Of a DNA stretch of 6,081 nt, positions 1-6,081 are shown piece by piece. Origin of the DNA: a bacterium (GTDB lineage Bacteria; Pseudomonadota; Gammaproteobacteria; Burkholderiales; Methylophilaceae); contig DAIDAS010000243.1 of the NCBI GenBank assembly GCA_027310505.1, positions 1 to 6,081 of the forward strand. The letters are read 5' to 3'. A program made the position numbers and the translations under genes. Position 1 is the first letter of the stretch, and the number at the start of each line of letters is the position of its first letter. The notes under the pieces were generated by a model that was not told the origin of the DNA, searched no databases, and saw only the letters and a program-made list of their open reading frames with translations.

Positions 1-1
1 C

Positions 2-1138
2 ATGGTGGATCGCGAAAAGCGCGTGGGCCGCTGGGATACCAGCAAGCCGTTCGTGCGCGGCGGTATCTGGCGCAATTTCTTCATGCGCTTTCCTGAGTCC
101 AACTGGATGCACAAGCGCATGCTGGCGTTGTCCACCCGTTATCATGCGCTGCCGGAAAAGGCCAAAACCCCGGCCATGCTGCATGATCTGTATGAGGCGC
201 AGGCTAACGATGCCTACTGGCACGGACTCTTCGGCGGCTTGTACCTGCCACACCTGCGCCGCGCCATCTACAACGCCATCGTGCGGCTGGAGGCCATGCT
301 GGATGCGGTGCAGCCGAGACCGGCGCGCAGTCTTGGGGACCTCGATCTGGATGGCAACGACGAACTGTTCCTGCAAAACGGGACGCTGCAAGCTGTGGTC
401 AAGCTGGATGGCTCGGCCTCCGTATGCGAGTTCGATGTCTACAAGCTGGCGCACAACTTCGGCGATTCGCTGGCGCGCCAGACCGAGCATTACCACCGCA
501 AGGTGCATGCCGTCCATGATCATGGACGTAGCGGCGACGGCATCGCCAATCCGCACGAGCGCATGGTGTCCAAGCATGAAATCATTGCCGCAGACCTGGC
601 TACGGATGATTATGGCCGCACGCTGTTCCGCGATTTCTGGGCGGAGCGCGAGGGTGCCAATTTCAAGCCTATCGCTTACGGCCCGGCGAGCGGTGGCAAG
701 ACGGCGGCCGCCAGTTTTGCGGCACTTGCCGGCAGGATCGGCATGAGCAAGAAAATCTCGCTTAAGAACCACAGCCTGCAAGTCGCCTATCGTTTCGAAA
801 AACTAATCAGTGGCATCTTCCGTATTGAAATCAACCTCGCCATGCCGAGCTGCGATGGCCCCGCGGGACGTTTCCGTATTGGTGACGATATCCCCGGCGG
901 CTTCGGTCAACCGTTGCATCTGGATGCCATGAAGGAAATCCTGCTGGAAGACGAAGTGCTTGGCGGCGGCCTCAGGCTTTCCTGCAATGTTCCGGGCATC
1001 CTCAACACTTGGCCGCATTTCAGCGTGTCGCAGTCTGAGGCAGGTTTTGAGAAGATCATGCAGGCCGTGACGCTGGAACTCATCTGGCCGATGAGCATGA
1101 TTGGCAAGGGTTTGGATATTCAACTGGAAGTGATTTAG
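2..1138 (+). CDS. GH57-type alpha-amylase/4-alpha-glucanotransferase, C-terminal part (5' truncated)
   Basis: This is the C-terminal 378 residues of a glycoside hydrolase family 57 enzyme of the alpha-amylase/4-alpha-glucanotransferase type, which cleaves and transfers alpha-1,4-glucan segments on malto-oligosaccharides or glycogen-like glucans, probably in the cytoplasm. Residues about 18-100 match the central helical domain (DUF1925 type), with the family-typical stretches GGIWRNFFMRFPESNWMHKR and NDAYWHGLFGGLYLPHLRRA. Residues about 115-375 match the C-terminal beta-sandwich domain (DUF1926 type), including the SVCEFDVYKLAHNF segment, the EHYHRK segment and a late FSVSQSEAGFEK motif. Characterised relatives such as the Thermococcus litoralis enzyme are about 660 residues, so the catalytic barrel with nucleophile and acid/base lies upstream of the window. 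The ATG at base 2 is therefore almost certainly internal. The gene ends in TAG 8 bp before the kinase gene, suggesting an operon. Amylase versus glucanotransferase activity cannot be settled from this fragment. Confidence 0.88.
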   Translation: MVDREKRVGRWDTSKPFVRGGIWRNFFMRFPESNWMHKRMLALSTRYHALPEKAKTPAMLHDLYEAQANDAYWHGLFGGLYLPHLRRAIYNAIVRLEAMLDAVQPRPARSLGDLDLDGNDELFLQNGTLQAVVKLDGSASVCEFDVYKLAHNFGDSLARQTEHYHRKVHAVHDHGRSGDGIANPHERMVSKHEIIAADLATDDYGRTLFRDFWAEREGANFKPIAYGPASGGKTAAASFAALAGRIGMSKKISLKNHSLQVAYRFEKLISGIFRIEINLAMPSCDGPAGRFRIGDDIPGGFGQPLHLDAMKEILLEDEVLGGGLRLSCNVPGILNTWPHFSVSQSEAGFEKIMQAVTLELIWPMSMIGKGLDIQLEVI

Positions 1139-1141
1139 GTG
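1136..1141 (+). promoter_or_regulatory. Ribosome binding site of the ROK kinase gene
   Basis: TAGGTG ends 5 bp before the ATG at 1147 and includes the TAG stop codon of the GH57 gene. This arrangement supports the chosen start and suggests that translation of the kinase follows termination on the upstream gene. Confidence 0.5.
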
Positions 1142-1146
1142 CGTCT

Positions 1147-2061
1147 ATGCTGATCGGTGTGGATGTCGGCGGCACCAACCTGCGGGTTGGGGTGATTGAT
1201 GGGCTAAAGGTCATCGACGAGCAGCGCGTTTTTGCCGATTTTTCCGGTTTGTGCAAAGACAACGAACCTGATCAGACTTTGCAGGCGATTCAGACGACAC
1301 TCGCCGATGTGCTGATGGCGGCGCTGCGGAAATATCCCACGGTCACCGCCATCGGCCTTGGTTTCCCAGGCTTCATTGTGTCTGGCCGGGTGGCTCAATC
1401 GCCCAACCTGCCGGGTTTGCTCAACATTGATCTGGCTACGCCGCTACAACAACAGCTGGATCGTCCTGTCATCATCGAAAACGATGCGCTGGCGGCGGCT
1501 TACGGCGAATATCACCTGATCGGCAGGCCGGGCAACGGGCTGGTTTATCTCGGGCTTGGAACTGGCGTGGGTGGCGGCCTGATTGCGGATGGGGCGCCGT
1601 ACCCTGGAGAGCATGGCGTGGCGATGGAAGTCGGTCACATTATCGTGGAGTCTGATGGCAGGCTGTGCGGTTGCGGCAATCGTGGCTGTATGGAGCAATA
1701 TGCCTCTGCCAGTGGTGTTGCACTGACGTATTTCGGGGCGACCGGTAACCAGTTGACGGCCCACCAGGTTGCGCAGAGGGCCGAGGCGGATGAAGCTGCG
1801 GCAAAGGCCGCCTACGCTCTAGCCGGGGATAAGCTGGCACAGGCACTGGCCCACATCCTGAAAGTGGTCGATGTGGGGCATGTCGTCATTGGCGGCGGGA
1901 TGAGTGCGGCATGGTCGCTGCTTGAACGCTCTTTCATGGCACGCCTCGACCAGGATTTGATCCCCATCTTGCGAGGAAGAGTGCAGGTCATCTGTTCTCA
2001 GGCTGGCGATCAGGCCGGTATGATCGGCGCTGCGCTGCTGGCATCACGACAACCGTCTTAA
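1147..2061 (+). CDS. ROK-family sugar kinase, probable glucokinase
   Basis: This complete 304-residue protein is an ATP-dependent sugar kinase of the ROK family, most likely converting glucose to glucose 6-phosphate in the cytoplasm. The N-terminal phosphate-binding loop is GVDVGGTN at residues 4-11. The sugar-binding/catalytic END motif is at 111-113, with D113 the expected catalytic base. A glycine-rich GLGTGVGGG segment lies at 136-144. The ExGH motif is E161-H164, and the ROK zinc site follows as LCGCGNRGCMEQY (173-185), giving H164, C174, C176 and C181 as ligands and E183 as a probable sugar contact. A second glycine-rich segment, VIGGGMS, lies near the C-terminus. Length is normal for the family, and there is no N-terminal DNA-binding helix-turn-helix, so it is an enzyme rather than a ROK repressor. 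The ATG start is supported by TAGGTG about 5 bp upstream, which overlaps the preceding stop codon. The GH57 neighbour favours glucose as substrate, but fructose, mannose or an amino sugar cannot be excluded. Confidence 0.92.
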   Translation: MLIGVDVGGTNLRVGVIDGLKVIDEQRVFADFSGLCKDNEPDQTLQAIQTTLADVLMAALRKYPTVTAIGLGFPGFIVSGRVAQSPNLPGLLNIDLATPLQQQLDRPVIIENDALAAAYGEYHLIGRPGNGLVYLGLGTGVGGGLIADGAPYPGEHGVAMEVGHIIVESDGRLCGCGNRGCMEQYASASGVALTYFGATGNQLTAHQVAQRAEADEAAAKAAYALAGDKLAQALAHILKVVDVGHVVIGGGMSAAWSLLERSFMARLDQDLIPILRGRVQVICSQAGDQAGMIGAALLASRQPS

Positions 2062-2073
2062 GATATCGTTAAG
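2057..2073 (+). promoter_or_regulatory. Candidate response-regulator operator (PmrA-box-like direct repeat)
   Basis: The sequence reads CTTAAG, five bases, GTTAAG, so TTAAG recurs with an 11-bp period, one helical turn. This is the usual geometry for dimers of OmpR/PhoB-family response regulators, and it is close to the PmrA-box consensus YTTAAK-N5-YTTAAK as I recall it, with a G instead of C/T at the start of the second half. It overlaps the stop codon of the kinase gene and lies about 100 bp upstream of the proposed outer-membrane factor start. A -10-like hexamer, TAGAGT, follows at 2084-2089, with no good -35 hexamer, as expected of an activator-dependent promoter. Two-component systems of this family often control metal pumps. 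The repeat is seen directly; its function is inferred, and no regulator gene is in the window. Confidence 0.35.
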
Positions 2074-2083
2074 GATGGCGGGC

Positions 2084-2089
2084 TAGAGT
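2084..2089 (+). promoter_or_regulatory. Possible -10 element of the efflux operon promoter
   Basis: TAGAGT matches four of six positions of TATAAT and lies 10 bp downstream of the TTAAG direct repeat. A transcript from here would begin near 2096 and carry an untranslated leader of roughly 75-80 bases before the ATG at 2173. An alternative weak promoter, TTGGCG (2113-2118) with a 17-bp spacer to TAGCAA (2136-2141), is about equally possible on sequence alone. Confidence 0.22.
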
Positions 2090-2172
2090 GTGGCATGGTT
2101 AATTCAGGTGCCTTGGCGAGAGGTTTTTCCCCCTTTAGCAATGCGCTGATTCTGAACGATGGGATATCAGAC

Positions 2173-3399
2173 ATGAACTTGAAATGGATTTGGATTTTCC
2201 CGCTGATGATGCCCTTGTGGGGCATGGCAGGAGAAGTGGATGCGTTGACACCCAATTCAACGTTGACGCTGCATGATGTTTTGCAGCAGGCTGTAGAGCG
2301 CAACCCTCAACGTTACGTACTGCAGGCGATGGATGGCAAGGTGCAGGCTCGGTATATCCATGCGCGGGGCATGCTGCCAGCTTCACCGGCCATTTCGGTG
2401 CGTCACCTGAACGATGCCGTCGGGAGCGGACGGGGTGAGCGCGAATGGGAGGCTGAACTGGAGCTACCCGTCTGGCTGCCCGGACAGCGTACCGCCCGCC
2501 AGGCTGTGGCGAGCGAATCGCAAGCGGATCTTGCCGCCAGCCGGGATGGGTTGATGCTGCAAGTGGCCGGGGTGTTGCGCGATGCTGTGTGGGATATCGG
2601 CATGAATGCCAATAACGTCGAACTGATTACGCAGCGCCTGCGCATGACTGAATCCCTGCAACATGACGTTGAGCGTCGTTATCAAGCCGGTGAGCTGGCC
2701 AAAACCGATTTCATGCTGGCCCAGAACGAAACGCTGCAGGCGCAGGCTGCATTGCTGCGTGCCCAGGCGGAATTGAAACACGCGCAACACCGCTATACCG
2801 TTCTGACCGGGCTGCGCGAGATCCCCGTCCGCACCGACGAGCCCTTGTCGGAAAAAACCGGCTTGGGTGAGCAGCATCCCTTGCTGCGCGAGGCTGAAGC
2901 CAAGATCGCGCTGGCACAGAATGAGCGGGAGTTGGTGCGTGTCGAGCGGCGCGAGAATCCGCAGCTGATGCTGGCTGCACGCAGTCAGCGCGGCGCATTC
3001 GACAACCAGTTCAACAACAGTATCGGCCTCAAGCTACGCATTCCACTCGACAGCGAAGTCCGCTCCGCGCCATTGGTGGCCGCCGCAGAAACCAATGTCG
3101 CCAAATTCATGAGTGAGCGAGACCGCCTGCGCTATGCGATGGAAACCGCGCTGCACGAGGCCGAACACAATCTTGAAGTGACTCGCGCGGAGTTGGAAGT
3201 GGTGACCCGCCAGAACGAGATCGCCCAGGAAAACCTGCGCCTGGGTAAAAAAGCATTCGATTTGGGTGAAACCGACTTGGTGCACCTGATGCGCGTCCAG
3301 GCGCTGGCTTACGAGGCCGAGCGCGCCCTGAGTAGCCGCAAGATACAATTGCAATGGGACACCGCCCGCTATAACCAGGCTGTAGGAGTGCTGCCGTGA
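2173..3399 (+). CDS. TolC-family outer-membrane factor of an HME-RND efflux system (CzcC/CusC-like)
   Basis: This 408-residue protein is the probable outer-membrane exit duct of the tripartite metal pump encoded with the next two genes. An N-terminal signal peptide is visible: K4, a hydrophobic stretch WIWIFPLMMPLW, and a likely cleavage site after GMA near residue 19. There is no cysteine or lipobox, so unlike the lipoprotein CusC it should not be lipidated. The protein shows the internal duplication of the TolC fold: RRYQAGELAKTD at 168-179 is echoed by KKAFDLGETDL at 359-369, each followed by a long, Ala- and Glu-rich helix. The length is near that of CzcC-type proteins. An upstream in-frame ATG at 2095 would add 26 residues that would bury the signal peptide, so I prefer 2173, which has only a weak GGGA 8 bp upstream. 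The stop codon overlaps the next start by 4 bp. The family assignment is secure; the metal is not. Confidence 0.9.
   Translation: MNLKWIWIFPLMMPLWGMAGEVDALTPNSTLTLHDVLQQAVERNPQRYVLQAMDGKVQARYIHARGMLPASPAISVRHLNDAVGSGRGEREWEAELELPVWLPGQRTARQAVASESQADLAASRDGLMLQVAGVLRDAVWDIGMNANNVELITQRLRMTESLQHDVERRYQAGELAKTDFMLAQNETLQAQAALLRAQAELKHAQHRYTVLTGLREIPVRTDEPLSEKTGLGEQHPLLREAEAKIALAQNERELVRVERRENPQLMLAARSQRGAFDNQFNNSIGLKLRIPLDSEVRSAPLVAAAETNVAKFMSERDRLRYAMETALHEAEHNLEVTRAELEVVTRQNEIAQENLRLGKKAFDLGETDLVHLMRVQALAYEAERALSSRKIQLQWDTARYNQAVGVLP
3384..3388 (+). promoter_or_regulatory. Ribosome binding site supporting a GTG start for the adaptor
   Basis: AGGAG lies 7 bp before the GTG at 3396, the best Shine-Dalgarno spacing available. 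The alternative ATG at 3408 would be 19 bp away, so GTG is the preferred start. The site is inside the end of the outer-membrane factor gene. Confidence 0.65.
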
Positions 3400-4502
3400 A
3401 GAATAATATGAAAACAGCGATACTTGTCGCACTAGCCGCTTACACCGCCATCGCCTTTGCTGGCGAGCCTAAGGTGGTCCCGATGACGCAAAAGCAGCAA
3501 CAGGCGTTGGGTATCATGGTGGCGCCTGTCAGCGCCTCCTCGGTGCTGACCAGCAATCGTTTGCCGGGTGAAATTACGGTTCCGGTTGGGCAGGAGCGTG
3601 TCGTGAGCGCCGCGCAGTCCGGCCTGATCGATGCCTTGTTCGTCGCTGCCGGGCAGTCGGTGAAGAAAGGCCAGGCCTTGGCCCATATCAGCAGCCCGGA
3701 GCTGGTGTCGTTGCAGCGTGACTATCTGCAGGCGCTGACCCAGAGCCGGCTGGCAAAGAATACCCTGGATCGGGATGCCGAGCTATACAAGGACGGCATC
3801 ATTGCCGAGCGCCGCTATCTCACGACCAAAAGCAGCCATGAAGAGCTGGCCGCGTTGCTGGCCCAGCGGCGTCAGGCGCTCAAACTGGCTGGCATGGGCG
3901 ATGCCGGGATCGCCCGTCTGGAAAGCCGCGGTGAATTCAGCAGCGGCATGACCATCGGCGCCCCGATTGATGGCCAGGTGCTTGAGCAGATGGTGACGGT
4001 CGGCCAGCGCATCGACCCCGCGATGCCGATGCTGCGTATCGGGCGGCTGAATCCGTTGTGGCTGGAGATACACGCACCGATCGAAGCGCTGGGTACGGTC
4101 GCCAATGGCATGCAGGTACGCATTCCCAAATATCAGGCGGAGGGCAGAATCATTGCCGTGATCCGCAACGTCAACAAGAATGACCAGACCATGCATGTGC
4201 GGGCCGAAATCACCCGCAATGCCGACAAGCTCTCGCCCGGCCAGTTCGTCGAAGCGGAGGTCGCCGCCGAGGGCGTGGCCGGCAAGCAGTACAGCGTGCC
4301 TAAAACTGCCGTGGTGCGCAGCGGGTCGGACAGCTATGTGTTCGTGCAGACGGCATCAGGATTTACACCGAAAAAAGTCACCGTAGCCTCGGAGCAGGCT
4401 GACAAGGCTGTGATTTCCGGTGGATTGAGCGGGTCGGAAAAGGTCGCAGTCACCGGAACGGTGGCGATCAAGGCCGCTTGGGTCGGTACGGGCGGGGAGT
4501 AA
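3396..4502 (+). CDS. Periplasmic adaptor subunit of an HME-RND efflux system (CzcB/CusB-like)
   Basis: This 368-residue membrane-fusion protein should bridge the RND pump and the outer-membrane duct in the periplasm. A signal peptide covers residues 1-22, with cleavage expected after AFA and before GEPK; with no cysteine anywhere it is not a lipoprotein. Domain order fits the family. The first half of the barrel-sandwich (lipoyl-like) domain is at about 66-103, with AAQSGLIDALFVAAGQSVKKG and ISSPEL. A helical hairpin follows at about 104-175, then the second lipoyl half with APIDGQV at 189-195. A beta-barrel spans about 220-290 (KLSPGQFVEAEV near its end), and a membrane-proximal domain runs to the C-terminus. 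The mature N-terminus has no His-rich segment and no Met cluster of the kind that binds metal in CusB, and the protein has only four histidines. The GTG start overlaps the upstream TGA (GTGA), implying translational coupling. The family is clear; the substrate is unknown. Confidence 0.9.
   Translation: MKNNMKTAILVALAAYTAIAFAGEPKVVPMTQKQQQALGIMVAPVSASSVLTSNRLPGEITVPVGQERVVSAAQSGLIDALFVAAGQSVKKGQALAHISSPELVSLQRDYLQALTQSRLAKNTLDRDAELYKDGIIAERRYLTTKSSHEELAALLAQRRQALKLAGMGDAGIARLESRGEFSSGMTIGAPIDGQVLEQMVTVGQRIDPAMPMLRIGRLNPLWLEIHAPIEALGTVANGMQVRIPKYQAEGRIIAVIRNVNKNDQTMHVRAEITRNADKLSPGQFVEAEVAAEGVAGKQYSVPKTAVVRSGSDSYVFVQTASGFTPKKVTVASEQADKAVISGGLSGSEKVAVTGTVAIKAAWVGTGGE
4494..4499 (+). promoter_or_regulatory. 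Ribosome binding site of the RND transporter gene
   Basis: GGGGAG lies 5 bp before the ATG at 4505, immediately before the adaptor's TAA stop. It supports the ATG at 4505 as the transporter start and indicates that the gene is read on the same transcript. Confidence 0.6.
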
Positions 4503-4504
4503 AC

Positions 4505-6081
4505 ATGCTTTCCAGATTAGTGCAATTTGTGCTCACGCAGCGCCTGCTGATGCTCGTCCTGACCGCGCTGCTGGTCGGTGCCGGGGCATTTGCCTTCAAG
4601 AATCTGCCGATCGACGCTTTCCCGGATGTTTCTTCCACTCAGGTCAAGATCATCATCAAGGCGCCGGGTATGACGCCGGAAGAGGTCGAGGCTCGCATTA
4701 CCGCGCCGGTCGAGGTGGAAATGCTGGGCCTGCCGCATCAGACCATGTTGCGTTCGGTGGCCAAGTACGCGCTGACCGACATCACGGTGGATTTCGAGGA
4801 TGGTACCGACATCTACTGGGCACGCCAGCAAGTGGCGGAACGTCTGAACGGCATCTGGGGCAGCCTGCCGCCTGATGCCACGGGTGGCATTGCGCCGTTG
4901 ACTACGCCGCTGGGTGAAATGTTCATGTTTACCATCGAGGGCGGCAACCTGTCGCTGGAGGAGCGTCGCAGCCTGCTCGACTGGGTGATTCGTCCCCAGC
5001 TCAGGACGGTGCCGGGCGTGGCGGATGTCAACTCGCTGGGCGGCGTGGTGCGCAGCTTCGAAGTGGTGCCGGACAACGCTCGCATGTATGCCCGCGGCGT
5101 GGCGCTGGACATGCTGCAGCAGTCCTTGCTGATGAACAACAAGAACGACGGCGCCGGGCGTCTTGGCGATGGCGAAGAGTCGTTGCTGGTGCGCGCGGAA
5201 GGCCGCTTCAAGACGCTGGATGACGTGCGCAACACGGTGATCAAGAGCGAGCAGGGCATGCCGGTGCGCATCGGCGATGTCGCACAGGTACGTATCGGCG
5301 CCATGACCCGTTACGGCGCGGTGACCAAAAACGGCCGGGGCGAGGCGGTAGAGGGGCTGGTGCTGGGCTTGCGCGGTGCCAATGCGCAACAGGTGGTGGA
5401 TGGCGTGCGTGCCAAGATTGCCGAGATCGAACCCTCGCTGCCCAAGGGTATCCAGATCAAGGTGTTCTACGATCGCGGCAGCCTGGTGGAGCGCGCCGTC
5501 GGCACCGTCACCCATGCCCTGCTGGAGGCCATCGTGCTGGTCGTGATCCTGCTGGTACTGTTCCTCGGCGATCTGCGTGCCGCTTTGACGGTAGCCCTGG
5601 CGTTGCCCCTGGCTGCGCTGGTGACCTTCATCATGATGGGGCAGTTCGGCATGTCGGCCAACCTGATGAGCCTGGGCGGACTTTCCATCGCCATCGGCAT
5701 GCTGGTGGATGCCGCCGTGGTGGTGGTGGAAAATATCGTCTCCCACCTAGCCCATGGCGAAAATTCCAAGCTGCCGCGCCTGCACCTGATCTACCGCGCG
5801 GTGAAAGAAGTCAGCGTGCCGGTGACTTCCGGCATCCTTATCATCATTACCGTGTTCCTGCCATTGCTCACCCTGCAAGGGCTTGAAGGCAAGCTGTTCA
5901 GCCCGGTGGCGCTCACCATCGTGTTCGCGCTGTCCGGCTCGCTGCTGCTGTCGCTCACCGTCATCCCGGTGCTGGCCTCGTTCCTGCTCGGCAAGGTGAG
6001 CCACGAGGAGCCATGGCTGGTGCGCAAGGCGCTCAAGGTGTACGAGCCGACCCTGCAATGGGCGCTGGCGCACGGCAAGAT
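4505..6081 (+). CDS. Inner-membrane HME-RND heavy-metal efflux transporter (CusA/CzcA family), 3' truncated
   Basis: The reading frame stays open from the ATG to the window end, giving the first 525 residues of a protein that is normally about 1,030-1,060 long. It should be the proton-driven pump of the tripartite system. TM1 is at about 14-31, followed by the family hallmark LPIDAFPDV (34-42), the GTDIYWARQQVAERL segment and the first half of the periplasmic porter domain. TM2 is at about 340-354, followed by GDLRAAL; TM3 is at 361-380. TM4 (388-409) reads SLGGLSIAIGMLVDAAVVVVEN, with D402 and E409 matching proton-relay residues of the family. TM5 is at 440-457 and TM6 at about 468-495. A396 stands where CzcA has its additional TM4 aspartate, so this is not a classic CzcA. 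L400 and V407 stand where CusA has the methionines M403 and M410. It starts 2 bp after the adaptor stop. The C-terminal half is outside the window. Confidence 0.93.
   Translation, partial: MLSRLVQFVLTQRLLMLVLTALLVGAGAFAFKNLPIDAFPDVSSTQVKIIIKAPGMTPEEVEARITAPVEVEMLGLPHQTMLRSVAKYALTDITVDFEDGTDIYWARQQVAERLNGIWGSLPPDATGGIAPLTTPLGEMFMFTIEGGNLSLEERRSLLDWVIRPQLRTVPGVADVNSLGGVVRSFEVVPDNARMYARGVALDMLQQSLLMNNKNDGAGRLGDGEESLLVRAEGRFKTLDDVRNTVIKSEQGMPVRIGDVAQVRIGAMTRYGAVTKNGRGEAVEGLVLGLRGANAQQVVDGVRAKIAEIEPSLPKGIQIKVFYDRGSLVERAVGTVTHALLEAIVLVVILLVLFLGDLRAALTVALALPLAALVTFIMMGQFGMSANLMSLGGLSIAIGMLVDAAVVVVENIVSHLAHGENSKLPRLHLIYRAVKEVSVPVTSGILIIITVFLPLLTLQGLEGKLFSPVALTIVFALSGSLLLSLTVIPVLASFLLGKVSHEEPWLVRKALKVYEPTLQWALAHGK

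Noticed and set aside
144..746. 200-codon + strand frame inside the GH57 gene
   Set aside because: It is a +1-frame shadow of the GH57 coding sequence, with Cys/Arg/Ser-rich composition and no recognisable domain.
2063..2168. Two GATATC palindromes near the two ends of the intergenic gap
   Set aside because: A 6-bp palindrome occurring twice in about 100 bp, without extended flanking similarity, is too weak to call an operator or repeat.
2095..2172. Upstream ATG start adding 26 residues to the outer-membrane factor
   Set aside because: The extension would place the obvious signal peptide at residues 27-46, there is no Shine-Dalgarno before 2095, and the candidate promoter would start transcription at about that point.
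3034..4196. Several - strand frames of 84-137 codons opposite the adaptor and the end of the outer-membrane factor
   Set aside because: They overlap confidently assigned genes on the other strand and have no ribosome binding sites, motifs or sensible composition.
4517..5746. Long 409-codon open frame on the - strand opposite the RND transporter
   Set aside because: It is exactly antisense to a confidently identified transporter gene, its translation is His/Gln/Arg-rich low-complexity protein without any fold signature, and such frames arise from GC-biased third codon positions on the sense strand.

Overview
The window looks like chromosomal DNA from a Gram-negative proteobacterium. Three of the five genes form an inner membrane, periplasm and outer membrane efflux system, base composition is moderately GC-rich, and genes are packed tightly on the + strand. 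A betaproteobacterium (for example Nitrosomonadales-like) is my guess from overall protein flavour, not something the sequence proves. No tRNA, rRNA, CRISPR array, insertion sequence or large repeat was seen.

Bases 2-2061 hold a carbohydrate pair. The first gene is the 3' part of a GH57-type alpha-amylase/4-alpha-glucanotransferase whose catalytic N-terminal domain lies upstream of the window. Eight bases later comes a complete ROK-family sugar kinase, most likely a glucokinase. A simple joint role is that the GH57 enzyme remodels malto-oligosaccharides or glycogen-derived glucans and releases glucose, which the kinase returns to central metabolism as glucose 6-phosphate.

Bases 2062-2172 are the only real intergenic gap (111 bp). 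No clear terminator is visible. At its left edge, overlapping the kinase stop codon, is a direct repeat of TTAAG with an 11-bp period (CTTAAG-N5-GTTAAG). It resembles binding sites of OmpR/PhoB-type response regulators, especially the PmrA box, and a -10-like hexamer follows at a plausible distance. This is the most interesting unexplained signal in the window.

Bases 2173-6081 encode a heavy-metal-efflux (HME) RND tripartite pump in the order outer-membrane factor, periplasmic adaptor, inner-membrane RND transporter (CzcCBA/CusCBA-like). The last gene runs off the right end. The three are tightly coupled: a 4-bp overlap, then a 2-bp gap. The exported metal cannot be assigned. The transporter's TM4 motif lacks the extra aspartate of CzcA and also lacks methionines used by CusA, and the adaptor has no His-rich or Met-rich metal-binding segment.

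I found no convincing new biological system. The window is two recognisable modules with one candidate regulatory element between them.
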